Source of the DNA: Bacteroidota bacterium
Lineage (GTDB): Bacteria; Bacteroidota; Bacteroidia; Bacteroidales; VadinHA17
DNA length: 64,000 nucleotides
NCBI GenBank assembly: GCA_011050615.1
Contig: DRFJ01000051.1
Location: 82,590-146,589, forward strand
Direction of reading: 5' to 3'
In this document: piece by piece, positions 1-8,940 of the stretch
Numbering within the stretch: position 1 is the first letter of the stretch
How the letters are laid out: the number at the start of each line of letters is the position of its first letter
The notes under the pieces: model-generated
Told to the model about the DNA's origin: nothing
The model's database searches: none
The model's input: only the letters and a program-made list of their open reading frames with translations
Position numbers and translations under genes: made by a program

Positions 1-1006
1 GATAATAGCATGGGTTAACGGGAAAGGCGGCAAGGGTAAGGTGATTATGCTAAGGGCAGAAATGGATGCCCTGCCAATCATTGAAAGCACAGCACTGGAT
101 TACGCAAGCAAGAACAGGGGCATTATGCACGCATGCGGGCACGATGCCCATATGGCTATGCTGATGTCTTCCATTAGAATTATTAAAGATATCCGCAACG
201 AATTCGGAGGCAGGATAGCCTTTATATTTCAACCGGGCGAAGAAGTGGCTCCCGGAGGGGCAAAACTCCTTATGGAAACACAGGCCTTCAAAGACCTTGA
301 GCCTGACCTTATTATTGCCCAGCATGTCCTGCCTGAACTGGAGACAGGTATGACAGGTTTCAGACCCGGTAAATATATGGCCTCAAGTGATGAGTTACAT
401 ATCAGTATAAAGGGGCGTGGAGGACATGCAGCACTCCCGGGTCAGGGCACCGACCAGGTGAGGATAGGAAGTGAACTGGTTATGAGGCTAAAAGATACAG
501 TTAATGACTACCGGTCAGATGAACTTCCGGTGGTGGGAATAGGACGTTTTACAGCTGAGGGCAGCGCTAATATAATCCCTGAAGAAGTACAAATACAGGG
601 CACTATCAGGACCTTCAACGAAAAAGTCAGGGAGGATCTGAAAAAGAAGCTTAGCAGTGTGTGCACACACATACAGAATAAATACGGGGTGCATGTTAAT
701 CTGAAAATTCCCGACGGTTACCCCGTGCTCGTAAACAGTTATGAGCATGCAAAAAGATCCTGTGAGATGGCAGAGATTATAAACGGGAAAAAAATGGTTA
801 AAGAAATCGACCGGAGAATGAGCTCGGAAGATTTTGCATTTTATTCGCAAAAATACCCTGCAGTATTCTACCGCCTGGGTGTAAAGAGCAGGACAGAAGG
901 GATGAAGGGCCTGCACAGCCCTGATTTTACGATTGACGAAAAAGCCATGCTTACAGGGCTAAGAACCCTGAGTTACCTCGGCGTCAGGTTTACGTCCGGC
1001 TGGTGA
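1..1006 (+). CDS. M20 family amidohydrolase (N-acyl amino acid / hippurate hydrolase type), 5' partial
   Basis: Metal-dependent amidohydrolase that would remove an acyl group from an N-acyl amino acid or peptide-like substrate. The frame is open to the left edge of the window (codon phase from base 2), so the true start lies outside; an in-frame GTG at 41 is internal because the family motif around it (VIMLRAEMDALPI) is already under way. Visible family signatures are the metal-binding stretch HACGHDAHMAMLM, QPGEEVAPGG, the dimerisation-domain stretch GGHAALPG, and the C-terminal SSEDFAFY and LHSPDF motifs. Peptidase family M20D is well supported; the exact substrate is not. It ends about 140 bp before the ferredoxin gene and appears to be a separate transcript. 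Confidence 0.9.
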   Translation, partial: IIAWVNGKGGKGKVIMLRAEMDALPIIESTALDYASKNRGIMHACGHDAHMAMLMSSIRIIKDIRNEFGGRIAFIFQPGEEVAPGGAKLLMETQAFKDLEPDLIIAQHVLPELETGMTGFRPGKYMASSDELHISIKGRGGHAALPGQGTDQVRIGSELVMRLKDTVNDYRSDELPVVGIGRFTAEGSANIIPEEVQIQGTIRTFNEKVREDLKKKLSSVCTHIQNKYGVHVNLKIPDGYPVLVNSYEHAKRSCEMAEIINGKKMVKEIDRRMSSEDFAFYSQKYPAVFYRLGVKSRTEGMKGLHSPDFTIDEKAMLTGLRTLSYLGVRFTSGW

Positions 1007-1099
1007 TACCGGCCGGCTGCGCCATATCTGCGCGGGACGGATGAAAGAAAAGCCTGCTCTAAAAAACCTTAATATTCTTTCTTAATTAAAAAATATAGA

Positions 1100-1107
1100 T
1101 AATTTTG
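1100..1107 (+). promoter_or_regulatory. Bacteroidota -7 promoter element (TAATTTTG) for the ferredoxin gene
   Basis: Matches the TAnnTTTG -7 consensus known for the primary sigma factor of Bacteroidota. It lies 40 bp before the ferredoxin ATG in an AT-rich stretch. No clear -33 TTTG is visible at the expected distance. Confidence 0.6.
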
Positions 1108-1147
1108 CACTATTATTCACATGAATTTATAATTAAAAATAATCAAG

Positions 1148-1315
1148 ATGGCTTACGTTATTACAGATGATTGTACTGCTTGCGGAACTTGCATAGATGA
1201 ATGTCCTGTTGAAGCTATATCTGAAGGTGATATTTATAAGATTGATCCTGACTTATGCACTGACTGTGGCGCATGCGCCGATGTGTGCCCGGTGGAGGCC
1301 ATTCATCCGGAGTAA
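1148..1315 (+). CDS. 2[4Fe-4S] ferredoxin (55 aa)
   Basis: Small clostridial-type ferredoxin, a soluble low-potential one-electron carrier in the cytoplasm. Two classic cluster motifs are present: CTACGTCIDECP near residues 9-20 and CTDCGACADVCP near residues 37-48, each CxxCxxCxxxCP. The 55-residue length is normal for the family. It has its own promoter-like element upstream and a strong hairpin terminator 27 bp downstream, so it is probably monocistronic. Together with the formate dehydrogenase cluster at the far end of the window it points to anaerobic, ferredoxin-linked metabolism. That functional link is an inference; any ferredoxin partner could use it. Confidence 0.97.
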   Translation: MAYVITDDCTACGTCIDECPVEAISEGDIYKIDPDLCTDCGACADVCPVEAIHPE

Positions 1316-1337
1316 AAAGCAAAAAGTTAAAGAATTA

Positions 1338-2384
1338 TCAGGGGCTGCGAGTTGCAGCCCTTTTTAATTTTGAAGGGTTATAACGTGCTTCCTCAAGTAT
1401 TTTCCTGTAGTTATTATTCAGCATCAACTCACCCAGTTCAACATCTTCGTTATTTTTCATATACGATTCAATTATTCTGAAACCCAGCCATACACTTGCC
1501 CTCCCGGGTGATTCCGAAGTAAAATAGGTTGTAAAGGGTGCTTCACCCGTGAGCTTACGTATAAGCATCAGGTCGGTGCTGAAAAGCATATCATGTTCAA
1601 TAAGATATTCCCACATTGTGTACTCATTGTTTAAACAAAACTTCATCTGGTCGGATGTAAAGCCGAAAAGCAAGGAATCAGGGTAATCATAAAGCATGCA
1701 TCTGGTGAAATAATGTAACTTCCCCTCGTAAAGCATCCATGATAAAAGATCCTCGGAGGATCCGGCGGCAGTGTAGGGACAGCCTGCCTTTGCCCACGCA
1801 TACATGGCATCAGGCACTATCTTTTCAGGAATCATCTTAAACGTGATATAATTATATATACCCAGGCGTTTATAGTAATCATGACCCTCCCCGAGATACC
1901 TGTCAAGACCTGTTGCCAGAACAGAATCGCCTACAATAACACTGTTATTAAAGCCTGAAATAAAAGTATACATGCGGGGTATGACAGAATCGGGGAAGTA
2001 GTAGCTATAGTTTGCCCAGGCTTTACCAAACTCTTTCTCATAATATGACATATCAGGGTATTTTTCCATAACCGATCCATAAACCTCGTAGTTAAAACGG
2101 TCAGTGGTAAATTCTATCAGGCGTTCAAAAGCAGAACTGTCCTCCAGCTTACCTGCATTAATTACGTAGGCAAATAACTGGAGAAAAGAGCCATATTTCA
2201 GCCTCAGACTATCCTCCTTCATTCTCAGGGCAGCAGGGTCGCCAGAAAAAAGATCCCTTTCAAGCCTCAGTATGTCAATATCATGTTCAGTTAATTTTCC
2301 CTTTATTTTATAATGATCTCCGCCGCACGAAACCGCAATGATGATTGCAACGACCAGGAAGGGTATTTTTAATGCTTGCTTCAT
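1338..2384 (-). CDS. gldB: GldB-family gliding motility lipoprotein
   Basis: Predicted lipoprotein of the GldB family. In gliding Bacteroidota GldB is needed for motility and type IX secretion-related functions. The N-terminus is a lipoprotein signal with the lipobox ending at Cys20 (AVSCGG). Family-like stretches include a PRMYTFISGF region, a GLDRYLGEGHDYY region, a NNEYTMWEYLIE region and SPGRASVWLGFRI near the C-terminus. Length (348 aa) is close to the family norm of about 320. The last ten or so residues (after NPSKLK) are encoded by the terminator hairpin of the convergent ferredoxin gene and look non-native. No gldC or other gld gene follows; nadE lies nearby on the other strand. GldB-like assignment is by recalled family pattern, not by alignment. 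Confidence 0.75.
   Translation of the reverse strand: MKQALKIPFLVVAIIIAVSCGGDHYKIKGKLTEHDIDILRLERDLFSGDPAALRMKEDSLRLKYGSFLQLFAYVINAGKLEDSSAFERLIEFTTDRFNYEVYGSVMEKYPDMSYYEKEFGKAWANYSYYFPDSVIPRMYTFISGFNNSVIVGDSVLATGLDRYLGEGHDYYKRLGIYNYITFKMIPEKIVPDAMYAWAKAGCPYTAAGSSEDLLSWMLYEGKLHYFTRCMLYDYPDSLLFGFTSDQMKFCLNNEYTMWEYLIEHDMLFSTDLMLIRKLTGEAPFTTYFTSESPGRASVWLGFRIIESYMKNNEDVELGELMLNNNYRKILEEARYNPSKLKRAATRSP
1342..1365 (+). terminator. Rho-independent terminator after the ferredoxin gene
   Basis: A perfect 7-bp stem, GGGCTGC (1342-1348) and GCAGCCC (1354-1360), encloses a 5-nt loop and is followed by TTTTT. The hairpin lies inside the last codons of the convergent gldB reading frame. Confidence 0.85.
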
Positions 2385-2409
2385 TTTCAGTACTCCGTTA
2401 AAGAGAAAA

Positions 2410-2417
2410 CAAAAATA
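2410..2417 (-). promoter_or_regulatory. -7 promoter element for gldB
   Basis: On the minus strand this reads TATTTTTG, a match to TAnnTTTG, 26 bp upstream of the gldB start codon. Confidence 0.5.
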
Positions 2418-2508
2418 TTCCTTAATGTATTATAATTTATTCTTATTTTAGTGGTAACCTATGCAAATGTAAAAAACTCATCAGAACTAATTTTTAACAA
2501 TACCTGCG

Positions 2509-3195
2509 ATGAAGATAAAAATTTGCCTTGTAAAAATACTTCTTGTTATTTTAACGGCAGGCCTGTTACCACAGAAGTCCTTTCCACAGGAGCTCCGCTT
2601 CGGCCTTTTTGCCGAGCCCCTGATAAGCTGGTTCTCATCAGATACAGATGTATCAATGAGTGACGGGGCGCGTCCGGGTATGGCCTTTGGCATTACCATC
2701 GACAGGTACTTTGCAAGGAATTATGCATTTACAGGGGGAATAAGCATAATAAATGCCTCGGGAAGACTGAGATACGCAGAGGAAATGCCTGTATGGCTTA
2801 AATATTCGCAGGTTGACCTGGAAGCAGGCGATAAAATCACCTATAAAATACAATACCTGGCCTTCCCCCTTGGATTAAGAATGAAAACCAACTGGATAAG
2901 TTACACTATCTTCAGTGCAGACATGGGCCTGAGCCCCAGAATAATCATAGGAGGAAAGGGAAGCATTCCTTCCCTGGATATCGAGAAAGAAAGTATCACC
3001 CAGGAACTGAAGCTCCTGGCCCTTGGTTTCTTTTTTACAATTAATGCTGAATACCCGCTTGGCGGAAGAACAGCCCTTACGGCAGGGCTGGGCTATGAAA
3101 ATATTTTCACCGATGTAACGAACGATCATGACGTTCAACCGGATGATAAGATCACCCAGCACCTCATCCGTATCAGGCTGGGGATGAACTTCTAA
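2509..3195 (+). CDS. Outer-membrane beta-barrel protein (PorT-like fold), function unknown
   Basis: The protein of 228 aa starts with a Sec signal peptide (hydrophobic residues 8-20, cleavage near FPQ-EL) and then shows the alternating hydrophobic/polar pattern of an 8- to 10-strand barrel, ending in the aromatic RIRLGMNF typical of barrel C-termini. This fits the porin-family/PorT-like barrels common in Bacteroidota; no substrate can be inferred. It precedes nadE by only 11 bp on the same strand, so the two are probably co-transcribed. The ATG at 2509 is chosen because it opens the signal peptide; another frame from 2451 is a shadow. Confidence 0.75.
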   Translation: MKIKICLVKILLVILTAGLLPQKSFPQELRFGLFAEPLISWFSSDTDVSMSDGARPGMAFGITIDRYFARNYAFTGGISIINASGRLRYAEEMPVWLKYSQVDLEAGDKITYKIQYLAFPLGLRMKTNWISYTIFSADMGLSPRIIIGGKGSIPSLDIEKESITQELKLLALGFFFTINAEYPLGGRTALTAGLGYENIFTDVTNDHDVQPDDKITQHLIRIRLGMNF

Positions 3196-3206
3196 CAATA
3201 AGCCTG

Positions 3207-4856
3207 ATGAAAATTACACTGGCACAGCTCAATTATCATGTAGGTAACTTTGAAAAGAACAGCAGACTCATAATTGATGCTATAAGAGAGGCAGAAAAAG
3301 ATAAATCAGACCTGGTAATTTTTTCAGAGCTTTCTCTCACCGGTTACCCTCCCCTTGACCTGCTTAAGCATCGCGATTTTATTGAAAGATGCTGTGAATA
3401 CCTGAACATAATTGCAGCCGAATGCCATGATATTGCTGCTTTGGTGGGGGCGCCTGCCATTAATCATAACAACAGTGGCAAAAAACTGTATAATGCAGCC
3501 TATTTACTTGCGGAAGGGAAAATAAAGGATAAGGTATTTAAAAGCCTGCTCCCGACTTATGACATCTTTGATGAGTACAGGTACTTTGAGCCGTCAACAA
3601 ATTTTAAGGTAATTGAGCTGAAAGGGAATAAACTGGCCGTGACAATATGTGAAGATTTATGGGATGAACAGAGCTTTGAGAATGATTTCAGCAGTTCACG
3701 TATGTATACGGTATCACCTATGGATGAACTGGCCAGACAGAAGCCTGACATGATAATTAATATCTCGGCGTCTCCGTTTTCATATACGAAGACAGAAAGT
3801 AAAAGAAAAATCTTTACAACTAAAGCTGCAAAACATAAGCTCCCTGTTTTTATGGTCAACCAGGTTGGGGCAAATACAGATCTTATCTTTGAAGGCAATT
3901 CATTGGTTGCAGGCCCCGCAGGTAATATAATTGATATATTCCCGGCTTTTGAAGAACATATTGCAAGCTTTGAGCTTCCCGATATAATAAAAAACAGAAC
4001 AGCCGTAAAAGTTGAGACAAACCGTATCGAAATGATCTATTCAGCCCTGGTCGTCGGCCTGAAAGATTATTTTGAAAAAATGAATTTTAATTCAGCCGTT
4101 CTCGGACTTTCAGGAGGAATAGACTCTGCTGTCTGCCTGTGCCTGGCCGTCAGCGCACTAGGTCCCTCAAAAGTAAGAGTGCTACTGCTTCCTTCAATGT
4201 ATTCAAGTAAACATTCAGTTGATGATGCAATTGCTCTCAGCACTAAGCTGGGTGTGCAATATGATATAATAAATATTGAAAAAGCATACCTGGCAATTGA
4301 AAAATCGCTGTCAGAAATAATGAAAGGAAGGCCCATAGATGTAACAGAGGAAAATATACAAGCTCGTTTGAGAAGCCTCATACTGATGGCTGTCTCAAAT
4401 AAGTTTGGAAATATTCTCCTGAACACATCCAACAAAAGCGAAACAGCCGTCGGCTATAGCACCCTTTACGGAGATATGGCAGGCAGCATATCAGTCCTTG
4501 GTGATGTTTATAAAACAGATGTTTACAGGCTTGCCGATTACATTAACCGTGACAGTCAGATTATACCTTGCAACATCATCACAAAAGCCCCATCTGCCGA
4601 ACTCAGTCCCCACCAGAAAGATACAGATTCTCTTCCCGAATATGAAATACTTGATTCTGTACTGTACCAGTATATAGAATTACAGAAAGCCATATCCGAT
4701 ATAAAAGGCCCGGATATCAATCCAGACCTTGTAAAGAATATTATCGGACTGATAAATAAAAATGAATTCAAACGTTTCCAGGCGCCACCAATCCTGAGAA
4801 TCTCAGGTAAAGCCTTCGGCCCCGGCAGACGTATGCCCCTGGTCGGAGAGTATTAA
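3207..4856 (+). CDS. nadE: Glutamine-dependent NAD+ synthetase
   Basis: Final step of NAD+ synthesis: amidation of nicotinate adenine dinucleotide with ATP, using ammonia released from glutamine. Two domains are visible. Residues 1-270 are a nitrilase-type glutaminase with the Glu41 (SELSLTG), Lys112 (FKSLLPTYD) and Cys148 (TICEDLW) triad. Residues 275-549 are the synthetase, with the PP-loop SGGIDSA at 302-308 and a conserved SNKSE...GYSTLYGDMAGS region. Length 549 aa is normal for the two-domain form. It follows the beta-barrel gene after 11 bp and is followed by a long hairpin. Confidence 0.97.
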   Translation: MKITLAQLNYHVGNFEKNSRLIIDAIREAEKDKSDLVIFSELSLTGYPPLDLLKHRDFIERCCEYLNIIAAECHDIAALVGAPAINHNNSGKKLYNAAYLLAEGKIKDKVFKSLLPTYDIFDEYRYFEPSTNFKVIELKGNKLAVTICEDLWDEQSFENDFSSSRMYTVSPMDELARQKPDMIINISASPFSYTKTESKRKIFTTKAAKHKLPVFMVNQVGANTDLIFEGNSLVAGPAGNIIDIFPAFEEHIASFELPDIIKNRTAVKVETNRIEMIYSALVVGLKDYFEKMNFNSAVLGLSGGIDSAVCLCLAVSALGPSKVRVLLLPSMYSSKHSVDDAIALSTKLGVQYDIINIEKAYLAIEKSLSEIMKGRPIDVTEENIQARLRSLILMAVSNKFGNILLNTSNKSETAVGYSTLYGDMAGSISVLGDVYKTDVYRLADYINRDSQIIPCNIITKAPSAELSPHQKDTDSLPEYEILDSVLYQYIELQKAISDIKGPDINPDLVKNIIGLINKNEFKRFQAPPILRISGKAFGPGRRMPLVGEY

Positions 4857-4859
4857 TTG

Positions 4860-4882
4860 TTATCTGGAATCATTCCGGATAA
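4860..4882 (+). terminator. Hairpin downstream of nadE, possible terminator
   Basis: A 10-bp stem (TTATCTGGAA with TTCCGGATAA, one G-U pair) and a 3-nt loop start three bases after the nadE stop codon. There is no T-run, so termination is only suggested; it could instead protect the 3' end of the mRNA. Confidence 0.45.
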
Positions 4883-4984
4883 GCTTCCCCTGGAAAAAAA
4901 AGGACACAAATCATCCTTACCCGGTTCAGTATGTTCTAAAACATAAGAAGTAATATGCTGTAATAATGAGTTTTACAACATGCT

Positions 4985-5061
4985 GTTAATGAATGTGTTA
5001 AAAAATGTTAATTTAGCATTTGTAAGTTTCTTTTATTATTTTTGTATATGTTTTGTAACAT
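4985..5061 (+). promoter_or_regulatory. Promoter and operator-like region of the Crp/Fnr gene
   Basis: A -7 element TATTTTTG lies at 5037-5044. Just after it is the 14-bp palindrome ATGTT-TTGT-AACAT (5048-5061), whose length fits an Fnr/Crp-type site, positioned at the expected transcription start. Upstream, GTTAA occurs three times (4985, 4997, 5007) at 10-12 bp spacing. Autoregulation by the downstream gene product is an inference. Confidence 0.45.
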
Positions 5062-5069
5062 AATTCTAA

Positions 5070-5780
5070 ATGAAGACAACATTGTACAAAAATCACTACA
5101 TCCAGAATTGCATAGAGAGTCCAGGCTCTATTTTTAAAAATCTTAAATTACAGGAGAGGGAAGTCCTGGTTAGAAATCATTCCTATGCTCATTACAGAAA
5201 AGGGGAAGTCATTTTCAAGGAAGGAGAGAAGCCCCCGGGTCTTATAAGCCTGGCTGCGGGGAAGGTTAAGATATTCAAGGAAGGGGTTGGCGGCAGGGAG
5301 CAGATCCTCAGGATGGCAAAGCCGGCAGGGCTGCTTGGTTTCAGGGCGCTTTTTGCCGGGGTAGCCTACTCGGCTTCGGCCATTGCAATTGAAGATTCAA
5401 CCATATGCATTATTGAGAAAGATGCCTTCTTCAAGCTTGTCAAAGACAGTCCCGACCTTTCCATTAAGATTATACAGATGTTATCACGTGAACTGGGATT
5501 CTCAAACAATCGCACGGTATCATTAACACAGAAACATATCAGAGGCAGGCTTGCCGAATCCCTTATAGTATTGAAAGATACCTACGGCTTGGAACCGGAC
5601 GGAAAAACTATCAGGGCCTATCTTTCCCGTGAAGACATTGCCAACCTGTCAAACATGACTACCTCCAATGCGATAAGGACACTTTCAACATTTGCAGCTG
5701 AGAAAGTCATTTCGATTGACGGCAGGAAAATAAAGATTCTTGACCCGCCCAAACTTAACAGGATAAGCACACTGGGTTAG
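5070..5780 (+). CDS. Crp/Fnr family transcriptional regulator
   Basis: Cyclic-nucleotide-binding-like sensor domain (about residues 20-150) followed by a Crp-type winged helix (about 160-225). The beta-roll shows the glycine pattern ...FKEGEKPPGLISLAAGKVKIFKEG... in two halves; the recognition region reads LSREDIANLSNMTTSNAIRTL. There is no N-terminal cysteine cluster, so it is not a classical [4Fe-4S] Fnr; the effector is unknown. Length 236 aa is normal. It is convergent with murF-alr (ends abut at 5780/5781). The upstream palindrome suggests self-control. Similar regulators in Bacteroidota respond to oxygen, nitrosative stress or haem, but nothing here decides between them. Confidence 0.88.
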   Translation: MKTTLYKNHYIQNCIESPGSIFKNLKLQEREVLVRNHSYAHYRKGEVIFKEGEKPPGLISLAAGKVKIFKEGVGGREQILRMAKPAGLLGFRALFAGVAYSASAIAIEDSTICIIEKDAFFKLVKDSPDLSIKIIQMLSRELGFSNNRTVSLTQKHIRGRLAESLIVLKDTYGLEPDGKTIRAYLSREDIANLSNMTTSNAIRTLSTFAAEKVISIDGRKIKILDPPKLNRISTLG

Positions 5781-8252
5781 TTATTCATACAGGAAGACCC
5801 TCTTTACTCTCACCGGTATACCGGTCAGTATCTCGTATGGAATGGTTTTACATATTTCTGCCACTTCATTTATCGATATATTATCACCGAATATTTCAAC
5901 CTCATCCCCTGCCTGAAGGTCTGTTCCGCTTATATCAATCATACACATATCCATACATACATTACCCATCAAAGGCAGATAGCCACCCCGGGCATAAACT
6001 CTTCCTTTACCCCGGCCCATCATCCTTCTCAGTCCATCTGCATAGCCAAGCGGTAATATTGCAATCTGCCTCTTTTCTTTACTTGCATCTTTCAGGCCAT
6101 AACCCAGTCCTTCACCTGCATTAATAATCTTTACCTGTGATATTCTCGTAAAAAATCCTGCTGCAGGTTTAAGTCCATTCATTTTAACCTCGCTAATTCC
6201 ATACATACCAATTCCGAGCCGTACCATATCAAACTGGTATTCAGGGAACCTGGCAATGCCCGCGGAATTGAGCAGGTGCCTGATAAAATCAGCGCCTGTT
6301 TTTTCCCTGATAAGACTACTCATCTCCATAAACCTGGCTGCCTGGGCATGGCTGTATTTATCCATGTCCTTATCGTAGGCAGCTGCCAGATGTGAAAAGA
6401 CAGATGCAATTTTAAGGAATTTGCATCTGGTCAGCTTATCTGCCATTTCCTCAATATCTCCTTCAGTAAAACCAAGCCGGTGCATCCCGGTATCCAGCTT
6501 TATATGCACCGGATAATGTCTGGTCCCGCAGCGTTTTGCTTCATTAATGAAACTGCTCAGGATATCATGGCTGTATAGTTCAGGCTCAAGGTCATATTCC
6601 AGTAGTGACCTGAGTGAAAAAGGATCAGGGTTCATTACCATTATACGGCTTCTTATCCCTTCTTTCCTGAGGCTTATACCTTCATCCGGATAGGCAACCG
6701 CCAGGTAGTCAATACCATTATATGACAGCCATTCTGATATTTCCCTTGGACCTGTCCCGTAGGCAAAAGCCTTTACCATGGCCATAATCCCTGTGCCCCG
6801 GTCCAGGTAAGACCTGAAGGTATTGAGATTGGACAGCACTGCATTAAGATTTATTTCTAGTCTTGTCTGGTGTGTTTTCGATTCAAGCAGGCGCCCTATA
6901 CGTTCAAACTCAAATTTCCTTGCTCCCTTGAGCAGTATAGCTTCATTTTTAAAGGTACCGGGCAGGAAGGATCTTATGAATTCATCCGTGTCCCTGTAAA
7001 AACTCTTGTTGTCAATATCAAAATACCCACTGTAGGTCTGCAGGTCATCACCTATGGCGACCAGCTTCCTGACACCGCTTTTCTTAATATTTTCAGCCAC
7101 TTCCCGGTAAAGCTGATCCCTGTTCATGTTACCCTGCACAAAATCAGACAGCACCAGAGTAATATCCTTATCTGAAATCCCTTTGAGAGCTTCCATCGCT
7201 ATACGCAGCGAACCCGGATCAGAATTATAAAAATCCTCAAGCAATAAACAGTTATTTATTCCTTCTTTCTGCTCCATTCTCATGGCAACCGGGTAAAGAT
7301 TCCTTACGCCTTCAGATATCATCTTACCGTCAAATCCCAGGTAAAGAAGGGTGGTTATAACAGTTGATATATTGTCTATTGAGGCCTCATCGGCAAAGGG
7401 TATCCTGCAAACAAAGTCCTCATTATGACTTATTACCCTCAGTTCCGGCCTTTTCTTATCCTTCAGTTCGGGAATTATGCTTATATCAGCTTTGTTTTTC
7501 TTTGCTGACCACGTAAAAAGGCTTTTCCCGCTGAGGCGATCGTCATTTATTATTCCTTCGTGAATTTTCTTCTTATCCCCAGGATAGATAATCACTTCAG
7601 AATTTACAAAGAGTCCCAGCTTTTCGTAAATTTTCTCTTCTATGCTTCTGAAATTTTCCTGGTGTGCTTCACCTATATGTGTAAAAATACCTATCTGTGG
7701 CCTTATTATTTTTTCCAGACGTTCTATTTCTCCCGGTTCAGACATTCCTGCCTCTATCACAGCTGTATCATAATCACCACTGAGATACCATAGTGAAAGG
7801 GGCACTCCGACCTGGGAATTGTAACTTCTGGGGCTGCGTATTACATCCTGGTGTTTCCCCAGGATATCTGAAAGCCATTCCTTTACTATTGTTTTACCGT
7901 TACTCCCGGTAATGGAAATCAGCCGTCCACTGTAATTTCTCCTTTTCCATGCAGCAATTTCATGCAGGGCCGACAGGCTGTCTTCAGCAATGATAAAGGC
8001 CGACCCGGGATAATTGTCCTTGGCATCGTAATATTTACCGGTAACCAGGAAGATTCTGACTCCCGCCCTGTACATAGCTGCTATGAACTTATGACCGTCA
8101 TTTTTTTCTCCTCTCAGGGCTATAAACATGGTCCCTTCGGATAACTCCGAGACCTTCCTGCTGTCGATCAAAAGGTCACTGACTACAAGACCGGGATCAC
8201 CTGTAAAGGAAGATCCTGTGATTTCAGCAATGGACCTGACATCTGTTTTCAA
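5781..8252 (-). CDS. murF-alr: Bifunctional UDP-MurNAc-tripeptide:D-Ala-D-Ala ligase / alanine racemase
   Basis: Two consecutive peptidoglycan-precursor enzymes in one chain, an arrangement typical of Bacteroidota. Residues 1-455 are MurF: P-loop GSNGKT at 116-121, central domain stretch [12 protein letters not shown] and the DFYNSDPGS motif near 340-347. Residues 460-823 are alanine racemase: PLP lysine K494 in [10 protein letters not shown] and the catalytic tyrosine loop LGYADGLRR in the C-terminal barrel/beta domain. The racemase makes D-Ala, which Ddl (29367-30341) joins to D-Ala-D-Ala, the substrate of the MurF half. The gene overlaps the tdk stop by 4 bp (start 8252, tdk end 8249), indicating translational coupling. 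Confidence 0.96.
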   Translation of the reverse strand: MKTDVRSIAEITGSSFTGDPGLVVSDLLIDSRKVSELSEGTMFIALRGEKNDGHKFIAAMYRAGVRIFLVTGKYYDAKDNYPGSAFIIAEDSLSALHEIAAWKRRNYSGRLISITGSNGKTIVKEWLSDILGKHQDVIRSPRSYNSQVGVPLSLWYLSGDYDTAVIEAGMSEPGEIERLEKIIRPQIGIFTHIGEAHQENFRSIEEKIYEKLGLFVNSEVIIYPGDKKKIHEGIINDDRLSGKSLFTWSAKKNKADISIIPELKDKKRPELRVISHNEDFVCRIPFADEASIDNISTVITTLLYLGFDGKMISEGVRNLYPVAMRMEQKEGINNCLLLEDFYNSDPGSLRIAMEALKGISDKDITLVLSDFVQGNMNRDQLYREVAENIKKSGVRKLVAIGDDLQTYSGYFDIDNKSFYRDTDEFIRSFLPGTFKNEAILLKGARKFEFERIGRLLESKTHQTRLEINLNAVLSNLNTFRSYLDRGTGIMAMVKAFAYGTGPREISEWLSYNGIDYLAVAYPDEGISLRKEGIRSRIMVMNPDPFSLRSLLEYDLEPELYSHDILSSFINEAKRCGTRHYPVHIKLDTGMHRLGFTEGDIEEMADKLTRCKFLKIASVFSHLAAAYDKDMDKYSHAQAARFMEMSSLIREKTGADFIRHLLNSAGIARFPEYQFDMVRLGIGMYGISEVKMNGLKPAAGFFTRISQVKIINAGEGLGYGLKDASKEKRQIAILPLGYADGLRRMMGRGKGRVYARGGYLPLMGNVCMDMCMIDISGTDLQAGDEVEIFGDNISINEVAEICKTIPYEILTGIPVRVKRVFLYE

Positions 8253-8842
8253 TTTTCCTCCCTTGATTCTGTAAGCTTATTATAACAATTTCTGCAAAGG
8301 GGTTTATAAATATCCTGCTCGCCAAGCAATACCACATTTTTATCCCTGGCCTTCCGGTAGGAATAATTAGCAAGGTTACCGCACTCAACACATATTGCAT
8401 GCACTTTTGTAACGTATTCGGCTATGGCAATTATATCAGGCATGGGGCCGAAAGGCTTCCTGCTGTAGTCCATATCGAGCCCTGCGACTATAAGTCTCAC
8501 TCCCCTGTCGGCCAGTTCATTACACACAGCTACTATACCATGGTCAAAAAACTGTGCCTCGTCAATACCTACAACCTGAACACCTGCCGACAGCAGGAGT
8601 ATCATTGAAGCATTCTCAACGGGAGTTGAAGTTATTGACCTCTCATCATGCGATACAACAAGAGTATCTGAATATCTTTTATCCAGTGCAGGCTTGTATA
8701 TCTCAACTTTCAGTCCTGCTATTCTGGCTCTTTTCAGTCTTCTGATCAATTCCTCGGTCTTGCCCGAAAACATTGATCCCGCAATAACCTCTATTGATCC
8801 CCGTTTATTAACATGGTCAACAGAATTTTCAAGAAAATACAT
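8249..8842 (-). CDS. tdk: Thymidine kinase
   Basis: Type II thymidine kinase: phosphorylates thymidine with ATP in the nucleoside salvage pathway. Visible motifs are the P-loop [11 protein letters not shown] (about 22-32), the DEAQFFD Walker B-like lasso (about 94-100), and zinc-binding cysteine pairs CVECGN and CRNCY in the C-terminal half. Length 197 aa is normal. It is transcribed ahead of murF-alr and overlaps it by 4 bp. Divergent from the unknown gene at 8941. Confidence 0.95.
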   Translation of the reverse strand: MYFLENSVDHVNKRGSIEVIAGSMFSGKTEELIRRLKRARIAGLKVEIYKPALDKRYSDTLVVSHDERSITSTPVENASMILLLSAGVQVVGIDEAQFFDHGIVAVCNELADRGVRLIVAGLDMDYSRKPFGPMPDIIAIAEYVTKVHAICVECGNLANYSYRKARDKNVVLLGEQDIYKPLCRNCYNKLTESREEN

Positions 8843-8894
8843 TTATCAAATTGTTTATGAAGCCAGGATAATTTCTGTCACAATAAATATTAAT

Positions 8895-8902
8895 TACCTT
8901 TG
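8895..8902 (+). promoter_or_regulatory. -7 promoter element (TACCTTTG)
   Basis: Exact TAnnTTTG match followed by C. Its position would place the transcription start near 8907, leaving almost no leader for a TTG start at 8917 but a normal leader for the ATG at 8941; it therefore helps choose that start. Confidence 0.65.
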
Positions 8903-8940
8903 CAAGGTAAAGAAAATTGACTTTAAATAAAACCAATTTC

